Below, piece after piece: positions 1 through 8,177 of a stretch of DNA of 64,000 nt (within the stretch, counting starts at the first letter, position 1; each line of letters opens with the position of its first letter). The notes beneath the pieces are model-generated. The model did not search any database. It was not told the origin of the DNA and worked only from the letters and a program-made list of their open reading frames with translations. The DNA lies in NCBI GenBank assembly GCA_029001845.1, contig JAREWP010000101.1, forward strand, positions 113,061 to 177,060. The letters are read 5' to 3'. Made by a program: the position numbers and the translations under genes. Origin of the DNA: Candidatus Magnetocorallium paracelense (lineage in GTDB: Bacteria; Nitrospirota; Thermodesulfovibrionia; Thermodesulfovibrionales; Magnetobacteriaceae).

Positions 1-1392
1 GTTCAATGCCAGCACAGGCTCGTTGTTTTTTAACTCCACCAGATAGAAAACGCCGCATACGCCCTTTGTCAATCTGGTAAGTTCCATAATGACAGGTTCC
101 GTTATCTCACTGATCTTGTTTGCTCCCTGGAGCATACCCGATATATTTGCAATATTGGTCTTTAGCAGGTTTTGATTTTCCAGCTTGGTTTTTGACGTAT
201 TGAGGCTGTCTATCATTTGTTCAAAAGTCCTTGCCAGAATGCCGGTCTCATCGGAGGAGGTAATCTCCACTTTTACGGAGAGATCCCCTTTGGCTACAGC
301 TTCCGCTGTTTCCGTTAATAACGAAAGAGAATCATTAATGGATGTTGCAGAGAAAAGACCGACAAGAATTATTATTGAGGTGGCCAGTAAAACACCGAAT
401 ACAATTAGGAGAATGTAGTTTTCGGCGGACTCCTTAGAATTCATTCGACGGCCGTCGACAAGGTCATTTTCAACGGTAATGAATTTTCCGATAATCTCCC
501 TCATCTCGTCCATAAGGTTCTTGCCGACTTTGCTTTCTATAATCGAGATTACCCCTTCAAAGGATAATTTGTGCCTGTCTATCTCCCTTTTTATGGAAAT
601 TTCAGGCTCCGCGGCCTCTTCTTTCCACTCTTTCGCCAGGCTGTCGAGCTCCTCTGCTTTCTCCATAATAACGGCGGGATAAGAAGGGGCATTAAGCAAT
701 CCAATGAGCTTACCCATGTTGTTTTGAAGAGATTCCTCTCCGATTCTATATGATTCCAGGAATTCCTCTTTCCCTGTGATTAAAAAACCTCTTTGCCCGT
801 TTTCCCGATCTGCTATGTTTTTTGCAATAGCCAGCGTCAGGTATCTGCCCTGAGGCGCATTGTGTGTTAAAAAGAAATTGTCTAATTGAGCAATGAGATT
901 CCTAATATTGTCTAAAATGGCTTTCCCCTTGCCTCTGTCTACTATATTCTGAAGCAGTTCCAGGTCAAAGGAGCCTTCTTGTATATCCTTGCGCATTTTA
1001 ATTGTATCGGAAGCGTATCTCTGCCATTTCACAACAACAGTCTCAAGTTCATTTATTCTTTGTATCTGACCGGGGTTGTCGTGAACAAGGTGTTTGGCTT
1101 CACTTATCATGTTACCCACCGCTGCCATACTCGCGTCATAGGGCTCCAGAAATTCGGCATTACCTGTAAGGAGAAAGCCTCTCAAACCTGTCTCCATATT
1201 AATCAACTGCTCCAGAAGTACATGTCCTGAAGCTTTTGCTTTTTCAGTATGTGCGACCCAGTCGGTCGTCTTAAGAAGAGATTTGACATTTGTATAGATA
1301 GTAGCGGCAAATAGTGCTAAAAGCAGTATGGCGACAAAATTGCCAAGGAGTATTTTATTTCTTATTTTAAGATTTAAAAACCAACGTTTCAT
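1..1392 (-). CDS. Membrane sensor with two CHASE3-like regions, HAMP and GAF (cut off by window edge)
   Basis: At least 464 residues are visible and the frame is still open at base 1, so the 3' part (probably kinase domains) lies outside. A first membrane segment is at residues ~13-32. Two periplasmic helical regions follow, each with a CHASE3-type core (ETGLRGFLLTG at ~67-77 and NGQRGFLITG at ~198-207). A second membrane segment is at ~326-350, HAMP at ~351-402, and a GAF domain begins at ~425. CHASE3-HAMP-GAF normally precedes a HisKA kinase, often with C-terminal receivers, so a hybrid sensor kinase is the best guess; a chemoreceptor is possible. The start ATG is at 1392; no neighbour lies upstream on the same strand. 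Duplicated CHASE3 is a known but less common arrangement. Confidence 0.8.
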   Translation of the reverse strand, partial: MKRWFLNLKIRNKILLGNFVAILLLALFAATIYTNVKSLLKTTDWVAHTEKAKASGHVLLEQLINMETGLRGFLLTGNAEFLEPYDASMAAVGNMISEAKHLVHDNPGQIQRINELETVVVKWQRYASDTIKMRKDIQEGSFDLELLQNIVDRGKGKAILDNIRNLIAQLDNFFLTHNAPQGRYLTLAIAKNIADRENGQRGFLITGKEEFLESYRIGEESLQNNMGKLIGLLNAPSYPAVIMEKAEELDSLAKEWKEEAAEPEISIKREIDRHKLSFEGVISIIESKVGKNLMDEMREIIGKFITVENDLVDGRRMNSKESAENYILLIVFGVLLATSIIILVGLFSATSINDSLSLLTETAEAVAKGDLSVKVEITSSDETGILARTFEQMIDSLNTSKTKLENQNLLKTNIANISGMLQGANKISEITEPVIMELTRLTKGVCGVFYLVELKNNEPVLALN

Positions 1393-1628
1393 CTCTAATC
1401 TCTTTATCTGTAAACAAAATCGCAGAGCGACGATGCCGCCTGCATGATTGTAATTATATCAGTATAGCACAGATTAATTTTATTACAAAAGTAGTTATAG
1501 TGATAGGATTCGGGTTTTTTTTGGTGTGGAATCGGTAACTCTGATTATATTAATTGCAATTCCGCTGAAGAGACCATGGATGTTATAAGAAATTGGATGG
1601 CTTAAAAAAGGACTTTATTAAGGTAAAG

Positions 1629-1754
1629 ATGATGAAGGAGAAAATCTCTTTAACCAAAAAGTCTGGAGCTAAGTTGCCTGACAGTCTGAAGTCTGAATTT
1701 ACTGCTATAGCGGGCGCTGTTATTTCGGAGGACAGTCAACTTGAATTATTTTAA
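1629..1754 (+). CDS. Small hypothetical ORF (41 aa)
   Basis: An open frame of 41 codons begins with two ATG codons and ends at TAA 1752. The product is charged at the N-terminus, has no membrane segment and resembles no family I know. A good ribosome site (AGGAGG at 1763-1768) follows it, leading to a GTG at 1775 that runs only six codons before TAG. One reading is the remains of a two-gene unit, for example an antitoxin followed by a toxin truncated to its first codons, but nothing in the residues proves this. The 1393-1628 stretch before it holds no gene that I can see. Confidence 0.25.
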   Translation: MMKEKISLTKKSGAKLPDSLKSEFTAIAGAVISEDSQLELF

Positions 1755-1842
1755 GAAATAATCAGGAGGATATATCGTGCCTTGTATACCTAAGTAGTTA
1801 GAAAAAATCTTACTATCTATTTTATCATTTTCCTAATATATA

Positions 1843-1851
1843 TGCTATAAT
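1843..1851 (+). promoter_or_regulatory. Extended -10 promoter, apparently giving a leaderless mRNA
   Basis: The sequence TGCTATAAT is a perfect match to the extended -10 pattern (TGn then TATAAT). A start site 6-8 bases downstream would fall at about 1857-1859, directly at the ATG at 1860. The -35 position (about 1821-1828) is only TTTATC-like, which is typical of extended -10 promoters. No Shine-Dalgarno sequence precedes the ATG. This suggests a leaderless transcript for the downstream oxidoreductase gene. Confidence 0.5.
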
Positions 1852-1859
1852 TGTAGTCT

Positions 1860-2951
1860 ATGGCTGAGAGGAGTCGTAAAAACAGAAACCTAATGAAAGG
1901 TAATGAGGCGATTGCCGAGGCTGCCATACGTGCAGGATGCCGTTTTTATGCCGGTTATCCTATTACGCCTCAAAATGAAATTCCTGAGTATATGTCAGTC
2001 AGAATGCCTGAGGCGAATGGCGTTTTTATTCAGGCCGAGAGTGAAATCGCATCTATCAATATGGTCTACGGCGCCGCTGCCGCAGGCGTCAGAGCAATGA
2101 CGTCATCCAGTTCGCCGGGAATCAGCCTGAAGCAGGAGGGTATTTCCTTTCTTGCCGGGACGGAACTCCCTTCCGTCATCGTAAACATGCAAAGGGGAGG
2201 TCCCGGGCTTGGTAATATTGCAGGTTCCCAATCCGACTATTTTCAGGCCGTAAAAGGCGGTGGTCACGGTGATTATAAACTGATCGTTTACGCTCCTTAC
2301 AATCTCCAGGAGATGTGGGATATCACAATGCTTTCCTTTGATAAAGCCGATGAATACAGGACACCTGTAATGATTCTCTGCGATGGTATTCTGGGGCAGA
2401 TGATGGAACCTTTTTATCCTACACCATATGTCGCCCCCCCCCTTCCGGATAAATCATGGGCCCTGACAGGAATCGGAGCAAGAAGGGGCAGTAAAAACAA
2501 GAATAACGTAAAAGCCAATGTTGTCAAGTCCCTTTATATGGGAGACGGAGAGCTTGAAGAGAGAAACAAAATATTGCAGCGCAAGTATAGGGAGATCGAA
2601 CAGAAAGAGGTGTGTTTCGAGCGCCTGAATACGGAAGACGCCGAGCTGATTATCGTTGCATACGGTATAGCAGCCAGAATTGCCCTGACAGCTATGAAAA
2701 TGCTTCGAAACAATGGATTCAAAGCAGGTATTTTCAGACCTGTCACTCTCTACCCCTTTCCAAATGCAGAAATTTTGAATCTCGCTACCGATAAAAGGAA
2801 ATTTTTAACCTTTGAGCTTAATTGCGGACAGATGGTGGAAGATGTCAAACTGGCGGTTAATGGCAAAAGTGAAGTTTTCTTTCGCGGAAGAGCAGGTGGT
2901 TCGGTAATGACTCCAAGGGAACTTTACGAAGAAGCAAAAGGCCTTTTTTAG
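1860..2951 (+). CDS. 2-oxoacid:ferredoxin oxidoreductase alpha subunit (VorB/KorA type), orphan
   Basis: This 363-residue protein is the alpha (pyrimidine-binding/transketolase core) subunit of a 2-oxoacid:acceptor oxidoreductase, which oxidatively decarboxylates 2-oxoacids to acyl-CoA and passes electrons to ferredoxin. The family N-terminus LMKGNEAIAEAAIRAGC, the GYPITPQNEIPEYM motif (~34-47), and the AESEIASINMVYGAAAAGVR stretch are clear. Length matches VorB-type alpha subunits (about 350-380). Normally the thiamine-binding beta and the gamma and ferredoxin subunits follow, but here the gene is followed by a repeat and a metalloprotease-like gene on the same strand. The partners must therefore be elsewhere, or this copy is not functional as a complex. 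The start at 1860 fits the family N-terminus. Substrate (2-oxoglutarate, branched-chain or pyruvate) cannot be told from sequence alone. Confidence 0.88.
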   Translation: MAERSRKNRNLMKGNEAIAEAAIRAGCRFYAGYPITPQNEIPEYMSVRMPEANGVFIQAESEIASINMVYGAAAAGVRAMTSSSSPGISLKQEGISFLAGTELPSVIVNMQRGGPGLGNIAGSQSDYFQAVKGGGHGDYKLIVYAPYNLQEMWDITMLSFDKADEYRTPVMILCDGILGQMMEPFYPTPYVAPPLPDKSWALTGIGARRGSKNKNNVKANVVKSLYMGDGELEERNKILQRKYREIEQKEVCFERLNTEDAELIIVAYGIAARIALTAMKMLRNNGFKAGIFRPVTLYPFPNAEILNLATDKRKFLTFELNCGQMVEDVKLAVNGKSEVFFRGRAGGSVMTPRELYEEAKGLF

Positions 2952-3020
2952 AGATTTAACCTCATTATTCTGTGTTCTGAATTCTATATATCGGGATCCT
3001 TTTTTTTACTTCATCCTTCA

Positions 3021-3149
3021 AGTCTCCTCTCCCCTTGAGGGGAGAGGATTAAGCAAGGTGAGGGGTGACGGTGGAGAAGCGTTACCGTATTGAGTATTGT
3101 ATCGCACCCCCTCACCCCAACCCTCTCCCCCTTCAAAGGGGGAGAGGGA
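3021..3149. repeat. Dispersed repeat R1 (copy 1)
   Basis: This block contains a hairpin built on CTCTCCCCTTGAGGGGAGAG, a middle containing GGTGAGGGGTGACGGTGGAG, and a second hairpin built on CTCTCCCCCTTCAAAGGGGG. Further copies lie at 16166-16261, 24290-24373 and, in the opposite orientation with the same middle, 44416-44565. Short open frames crossing it on both strands have no support as genes. Confidence 0.8.
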
Positions 3150-3210
3150 GTAAGAGAAAAATCGCTGCGTTGCCGGCTTTCGCTGAAACGCCAGAGCACA
3201 TTAGCCGACA

Positions 3211-4284
3211 ATGGAAAACAATTTAAAAAACGCCTGGTTAAGGCAGTTGAGAAAGGACTGGAAAATGGCGAATTATTACTATTTCAATAACGCTATGATA
3301 TGTCCTGAGTTTGAATTTACAACTTCTGTAACAATATTGGGGAAGTGGAGTCATCGGGGACAACGGAAAATATCGATAAGCCTTCCAATGATTAATGAAC
3401 AGCCATGGAGAGTTGTTAGAGAGGTGCTTCATCATGAAATGGCCCATCAATACATAACCGAGGTGCTAGGGATAAGGGAGACAGCCCCTCATGGAGAGTT
3501 ATTTAAGAAAATTTGCAGTAAAAACGCCTTTGATCAGAGAGCCTCCGGTATTCCAAAAAAAAGTGCAGACTCCGTAAAAGCGCCTGATGAGAGAGACAAC
3601 AGGGTAATATTGGAGAAGGTTCAAAAACTTCTTGCCCTTGCTGCAGGAACGAACAAATATGAAGCCGAGCTTGCCATGACAAAGGCCAGAGAGTTTTTAT
3701 TACGACACAATCTCTCTCTTCTGGAACTAAACACTATGAATGACTATATTTGCAGGGAAGTCGGGGGATTGGGAAAAAGAAATCCAATAAAGAGTATGAT
3801 TTCATCGATACTGAACAGATTTTTTTTCGTAGAAACATTATGGATTTATGGTTACGATCAGCACAACGATAGATCCGGCATGATTCTGGAAATTTACGGT
3901 ACCGTCGAAAATGTAGACATGGCCGAATATGTCCACGACTACCTGCACAATATTTCTGAATTGTTATGGAAACAATACAAAAGTGCAAAAGGAATGAAAG
4001 GGAATAAACACAGAAGAACATATGTCTACGGGCTTTTAACGGGATTTATGGAAAAGCTTGAAAATCAGAACAAATCGAATCAATCGAAGAGTCTTGTGTG
4101 GAAGGGCGATCCCGCTCTTTACTCATTCTTTCGAAAAAGAAATCCCAAAATAAGATCAAGAGGCGGCGTTTACAGGAAATCCAGTACCGAGATATTTGAA
4201 TCGGCCCACAGCAGGGGTAAGAATTTGATAATTCATAAGGGTGTCGGAGGGGGACCAAAAGATAAAGGCGGTCTTCTGGCTTAA
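3211..4284 (+). CDS. SprT-like zinc metalloprotease domain fused to DUF2786
   Basis: The 357-residue protein begins with a SprT-like region carrying the zinc motif HEMAH inside EVLHHEMAHQY (residues ~73-83). A DUF2786 domain follows (residues ~134-176, pattern ILEKVQKLLALA and an AREFLLRHNL helix). The C-terminal ~150 residues look like the domain that usually follows DUF2786 in phage and bacterial proteins. SprT-type domains cleave proteins or bind zinc, in some cases at DNA-protein crosslinks; DUF2786 has no established biochemical role. There is no signal peptide, so it should act in the cytoplasm. The ATG at 3211 lies just after repeat R1, and an ATG at 3264 is a possible shorter start. 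It stands alone, convergent with the following minus-strand block, and a phage origin is possible. Confidence 0.75.
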   Translation: MENNLKNAWLRQLRKDWKMANYYYFNNAMICPEFEFTTSVTILGKWSHRGQRKISISLPMINEQPWRVVREVLHHEMAHQYITEVLGIRETAPHGELFKKICSKNAFDQRASGIPKKSADSVKAPDERDNRVILEKVQKLLALAAGTNKYEAELAMTKAREFLLRHNLSLLELNTMNDYICREVGGLGKRNPIKSMISSILNRFFFVETLWIYGYDQHNDRSGMILEIYGTVENVDMAEYVHDYLHNISELLWKQYKSAKGMKGNKHRRTYVYGLLTGFMEKLENQNKSNQSKSLVWKGDPALYSFFRKRNPKIRSRGGVYRKSSTEIFESAHSRGKNLIIHKGVGGGPKDKGGLLA

Positions 4285-4328
4285 GTGTAATAGTTAAGAG
4301 TTAATCTGTGATAGGCAAGAGTTAATCT

Positions 4329-5915
4329 TCATCTCCCGTGGAATTCGCCTGGAGCACCCCAACTTACATCACTTCGCAGGGAATGGGGAAGTGCAATTCT
4401 GAAAAGAGCTTTACCGTTCATACTTTCGGCAGTTAGTAATCCTTTCATGTTTGTCTCAATAATGATTTTCGACATATACAGCCCGATACCTGTGCCATTG
4501 TTGTTTGCTTTGGTTGTGAAGTATGGTTCGAAAATTTTATCGATGATATCGTTGGGAATGCCGCCCCCATTGTCCTCGATTGTGACGACTGCCATTTCTT
4601 TTTCCGAATAAACATTTATACATATCTCTCCATCCGTTGATTTGATAACTCCCTTTTCCCTTCCGCTCTGTATCGCATCTCCGGCATTGTTCAGAATATT
4701 CAAAATAACCTGCATAAACTCATTCGGGAAACTTTTAACAGCAAAGCTCCCGTCTATTACGCTATTGAAATCAACATCAATGCCATTATTTTTAAGCATA
4801 AACGATAACATTTCCAAAACATTTTTAATTGCTTTTACGATATCGAAAGTCTCTTCAGCTTTTACGGGTTTGTAGAAATTTCTAAAGTCATCCACTGTTT
4901 GAGACATAAATTGTATATAGTTTAGAGCGTTGTCAGCTGCATTATCAATATACTCATCATCGAGTTCTTTGAAATAATAGGCGTCCCTGACATCCTGAAT
5001 TACAGCTCCCAGTGAGTTCAGCGGCTGTCGCCACTGGTGAGCGATGACACCGATCATCTCACCCATGGCGGCCATCTTTGACTGCTGCACCAATAATCTT
5101 TCATTCTCAATTTTTTTTGTAATCTCCTCATTTACTCTATTTTCAAGGTTTCTGTTTAATGCCTCAAGTTGGTCCGCATTTTCTTTAAGTTTTTGTTCCA
5201 TATTCTTACGTTCGGTGATGTCTCTAAGAGACGCCAGGTAAGCGGATTCTCCTTCCCAGGATAAATCTACCAATCTTATTTCTACATGCGTTATCTCTTC
5301 CCTGGGCCTGAATATCTCTATTTCAGTTTTTTCTTTTAATAATACGGGCAGCCCCAGTTCCTCGCCAATAAGGAAATCGGCGCTTTTACCGAATATAATC
5401 TCTGCTGCAGGATTGACAAAACGAATGATTCCTTTATTATCGAGGATAATAATTCCGTCGGCATTCTTTTCAATAATTTTATAAAACTGATTATTTATCG
5501 GGAAAATCCGATTTAGAAAATGTTGACGTTCCAAAGAGTGGACGATTGAACGAGAGAGTATAGCTGATGTAAGATCCCACTTGTTAAGATAGTCCTGAGC
5601 GCCTTCCCTGACAGCTTTTACGGCAGCTTCTTTATCGCTTGCACCTGTCAGGATAATAAAAGGCAGATATCGTGCATAAGATTTTAAATGTAAAAAAGTA
5701 TTCAAACCGAGACTGTCAGGGAGTGTAAGGTCCAGAAGTACTACATCGAAATTTGGATTCTTGAGTTTTTCAGTTGCATTATTGAGTGTTCCCGCGCTGT
5801 CAATGGTGAACTCGTTTTCGATGTCTTCATAAAGAAGTTCTCCGATAAATTCAATATCATCTTTGTCATCCTCTATTAAGAGGATTTTTATCATGTTTTT
5901 TTTAATATTCATCAT
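4329..5915 (-). CDS. Receiver-PAS-histidine kinase, last gene of Kai cluster 1
   Basis: This 528-residue cytoplasmic protein has an N-terminal receiver (acidic pair at 16-17, phospho-acceptor Asp62 in LLDLTLP, Thr90, Lys112), a PAS domain (~140-235), a coiled coil and a histidine kinase. The phosphorylated His is H293 in the box [12 protein letters not shown]1 and G2 boxes are intact ([27 protein letters not shown]). There is no membrane segment. Receiver-first kinases are normally phosphorelay members that respond to another kinase. It lies 45 bases after a KaiB-like gene and is on the same strand as the kaiC/kaiB genes, so it may read out or drive that module. No strong Shine-Dalgarno is visible before the paired ATGs at 5915/5912. 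Confidence 0.9.
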   Translation of the reverse strand: MMNIKKNMIKILLIEDDKDDIEFIGELLYEDIENEFTIDSAGTLNNATEKLKNPNFDVVLLDLTLPDSLGLNTFLHLKSYARYLPFIILTGASDKEAAVKAVREGAQDYLNKWDLTSAILSRSIVHSLERQHFLNRIFPINNQFYKIIEKNADGIIILDNKGIIRFVNPAAEIIFGKSADFLIGEELGLPVLLKEKTEIEIFRPREEITHVEIRLVDLSWEGESAYLASLRDITERKNMEQKLKENADQLEALNRNLENRVNEEITKKIENERLLVQQSKMAAMGEMIGVIAHQWRQPLNSLGAVIQDVRDAYYFKELDDEYIDNAADNALNYIQFMSQTVDDFRNFYKPVKAEETFDIVKAIKNVLEMLSFMLKNNGIDVDFNSVIDGSFAVKSFPNEFMQVILNILNNAGDAIQSGREKGVIKSTDGEICINVYSEKEMAVVTIEDNGGGIPNDIIDKIFEPYFTTKANNNGTGIGLYMSKIIIETNMKGLLTAESMNGKALFRIALPHSLRSDVSWGAPGEFHGR

Positions 5916-5960
5916 GAAGAAGGAGAGAAGATACAGAACCGATGCCGGATTCTATAAACA

Positions 5961-6236
5961 CTATTTCCAATCTATTCCAAGATGTTTCGCCAAAGAAAAT
6001 TTATCCGATACATCACCTATGAATGTGATTGTAGGAGGCGGAGATTTTTTTCTTAAACACGGTGTTGCTATAATACCGTCTGTCTCGGCTTTTTCGGGCT
6101 CCTTCACGATGTCGATTACTTTTAAGTTAAATGAATCCTGATAATTGTCAATACAGAAACGGTTGATGTTTTCAACAGCTTTTAAGGATTTTTCCGACTG
6201 TCCTGCAATATAAAGTGTAAAGTTATGTTTACCCAT
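5961..6236 (-). CDS. kaiB: Divergent KaiB-like protein
   Basis: This 91-residue thioredoxin-like KaiB family protein keeps the family pattern: FTLYIAGQSEKS at the N-terminus, KVIDIVKEPEKAE in the middle, then IIATPCL, a PPP stretch and FIGDVSD. In cyanobacteria KaiB binds the KaiC CI ring and sequesters KaiA after a fold switch. This copy departs from the canonical pattern after IATP (Cys replaces Thr) and has a different C-terminus, so it may have lost or changed KaiC binding. It follows kaiC of cluster 1 by 83 bases and has its own GGAG site. It is a second KaiB in the same cluster, which is unusual. Confidence 0.85.
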   Translation of the reverse strand: MGKHNFTLYIAGQSEKSLKAVENINRFCIDNYQDSFNLKVIDIVKEPEKAETDGIIATPCLRKKSPPPTITFIGDVSDKFSLAKHLGIDWK

Positions 6237-6319
6237 TGTTTATTTACTCCCTAGTGATTTGGAATTATAATCCTCCCCTGATGTAACGTATGAAAATCAA
6301 TAGAATGTCTACCCAAAAC

Positions 6320-7846
6320 TTAACTCTCCTCTTCGAAAAGCGTTTTCATTCGTTCCTTTTCGTCGGGCATGATATGGTGAACTTCGCCTGATACAATACC
6401 GGTAACATTTGTAAAGGGCCTTCCAATATGCATTCCTGTTCCATCAATAGTGAATTCTCTTATTTCCTTATCGTGCATGGAGCCTCTCATTTTCAGAACA
6501 ATAACGCCTCTGTGCATCTCGCCAAACATTTCGACATAACGAAGCAGAATAATGGAATCCGTTATTGTGGAAATATGAGCCTCTGTAATTGAACTGCCGC
6601 CCATGAGCGATGTCGTCGTTGCAGTAAAAAGTCCTACGATTTCCTGATGTTTTATGAAAGAAGTCAGACCTATGACAAACTCTCGAAAACTCTTTAACGT
6701 CGAGACTCTCTCAAGAGCGGACAAACTGTCAACAGCCACTCTGTTGGGTTTAAACTCCTCTATATCCTCTTTAATACTAATCAGATGGTCTTCCAGATTG
6801 GCGACTTCCGGGTATTCGCAAATCACTTTAAGTTTACCCTCTCTTTCAAGTTTTTCAAAGTCATGTCCCCAGCCCATCGCATTTCTGAACAACTGCTCTC
6901 TGCTTTCTTCAAAGGCGAATAAAAGGCACTTCTCTTCATTGATAACTCCTCCCTCGATAAACTCGGTCGTCATAAGAGTCTTGCCACATCCCGTAGCCCC
7001 TGAAATCAGAATGATGGAATCTCTGTAAAAACCTCCTCCACACATTTTATCGAGTTTTTTGTTGCCCGAGGAGACTCTGATATTTGACGATGTCTGCTTC
7101 AGCTCAATTGCAGATAGCGGAATCACGACAATACCCTGATCGGAGATGACTGTAAAGGGGAATTCCCCCTTTTGGTGGGGCGTTCCTCTGAACTTTAATA
7201 TTTCTATGGTTCTCCGCCGTTTTTCCTCTTCAAGGACATTGCGAAGGATAATAACATTATCGGTGACAAATTCTTCTACTCCGTATCGTGTTAGACCACC
7301 AAAGTCCTCAGTACGTTCTGCCGTGAGAAGGGTTGTCGTTTTTAACTCCTTTAACGCCGAGGTGAGTCTCAAAATCTCATGACGTATAATTGCCGTTTCG
7401 GAAAACTGATTAAAGATGGCGCCAAGGGAATCGAAAGAGACTCTCCTGGCGTTACTCTTTTTTACGGCATATTCTATACGAGTTAAAAGGCCTGCCAGAT
7501 CATATTGTCCGACAACGGTGGTTTTATCCTTCCATTGGGGGGCTGCATTGACAAAGACCCAGCGATTCTCCTTTTCCCACTCTTCTATGTTCCAGCCGAA
7601 ATCAATCATATTGTCACGGATGTCCTGCGGCGTTTCTTCAAAAGTTATAAAAACGCCCGATTCTCCATTCTTCAGTATCCCTTCCGCTAAAAACTGTACG
7701 GCAAAGATGGTTTTCGCGCTACCTGCCGTACCGGACACCATTGTCGTACGGCCCTCGGGAATTCCTCCCTCGCTAATTATGTCAAGGCCCTGAATTCCTG
7801 TTTCTATTTTTTTAATTCTGCCATTTCTTTTTTTATGTAAAGCCAT
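6320..7846 (-). CDS. kaiC: KaiC-family double-domain ATPase/kinase, cluster 1
   Basis: This 508-residue protein has two RecA-like KaiC domains. CI has P-loop GTAGSAKT (39-46) and paired Glu70-Glu71. CII has P-loop GATGCGKT (283-290), paired Glu313-Glu314 and the phosphosite segment TEAHISTITD, where Thr421, Ser426 and Thr427 match Thr426, Ser431 and Thr432 of the cyanobacterial protein. The conserved KMRGSMHDKEIREF segment follows. KaiC autophosphorylates and dephosphorylates with slow ATP hydrolysis in a hexamer. The tail after the CII domain is shorter than in cyanobacterial KaiC (508 versus about 519 residues), which matters because KaiA binds that tail. The CI P-loop has Ala where Gly is usual. 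It starts 6 bases after kaiB, whose stop overlaps a GGAGGTGA ribosome site, so the two are translationally coupled. Confidence 0.93.
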   Translation of the reverse strand: MALHKKRNGRIKKIETGIQGLDIISEGGIPEGRTTMVSGTAGSAKTIFAVQFLAEGILKNGESGVFITFEETPQDIRDNMIDFGWNIEEWEKENRWVFVNAAPQWKDKTTVVGQYDLAGLLTRIEYAVKKSNARRVSFDSLGAIFNQFSETAIIRHEILRLTSALKELKTTTLLTAERTEDFGGLTRYGVEEFVTDNVIILRNVLEEEKRRRTIEILKFRGTPHQKGEFPFTVISDQGIVVIPLSAIELKQTSSNIRVSSGNKKLDKMCGGGFYRDSIILISGATGCGKTLMTTEFIEGGVINEEKCLLFAFEESREQLFRNAMGWGHDFEKLEREGKLKVICEYPEVANLEDHLISIKEDIEEFKPNRVAVDSLSALERVSTLKSFREFVIGLTSFIKHQEIVGLFTATTTSLMGGSSITEAHISTITDSIILLRYVEMFGEMHRGVIVLKMRGSMHDKEIREFTIDGTGMHIGRPFTNVTGIVSGEVHHIMPDEKERMKTLFEEES

Positions 7847-7852
7847 TTTTTT

Positions 7853-8134
7853 TCACCTCCGGTTTCGCTTTAAATGCAACAGGTCTATAATTTTCTCCCC
7901 ATCGGATAAATCTCCGATAACTGCCCGCACCGGGGCAGGTCGTTCCTTTATGAGCATCGGAGTCGCCACGACATTGTTAGCCTCAGCCAGTTGAGGATTC
8001 TCCAATATATTGACAACAGTCAGCTCGCATCTATCTTTCAGCTCGTTATTACACAACTGTTGCATATTGTGTTTCGCTATGGCAGAGTTTTGAGTATCTC
8101 CTGTGATGTAAAGTGTAAGTGCTATTTTCGCCAT
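7853..8134 (-). CDS. kaiB: KaiB, cluster 1
   Basis: The 93-residue product shows the KaiB signature: LTLYITGDTQNS, VVNILENPQLAEANNVVATP, then PAPVRAVIGDLSD near the C-terminus. NPQLAE and IGDLSD are the same as in classical KaiB as I remember it. It should be a cytoplasmic KaiC-binding protein able to switch fold. It sits between the KaiA/RsbU-like receiver protein (43 bases upstream) and kaiC (6 bases downstream). The start ATG at 8134 is preceded by GAGGTAA. Confidence 0.92.
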   Translation of the reverse strand: MAKIALTLYITGDTQNSAIAKHNMQQLCNNELKDRCELTVVNILENPQLAEANNVVATPMLIKERPAPVRAVIGDLSDGEKIIDLLHLKRNRR

Positions 8135-8177
8135 TTCTTTACCTCATTTTTTTTTAGTAATGGAATGATGGATGTCG

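Noticed and set aside
3011..3290. Short open frames across the first R1 repeat on both strands
   Set aside because: They are translations of a palindromic repeat that recurs elsewhere and have no ribosome site or family resemblance.
6320..7846. KaiC read as RadA or DnaB helicase
   Set aside because: The two-domain layout, the T-x4-S-T phosphosites and the RGSxHDKxIREF segment are KaiC-specific, and kaiB is adjacent.
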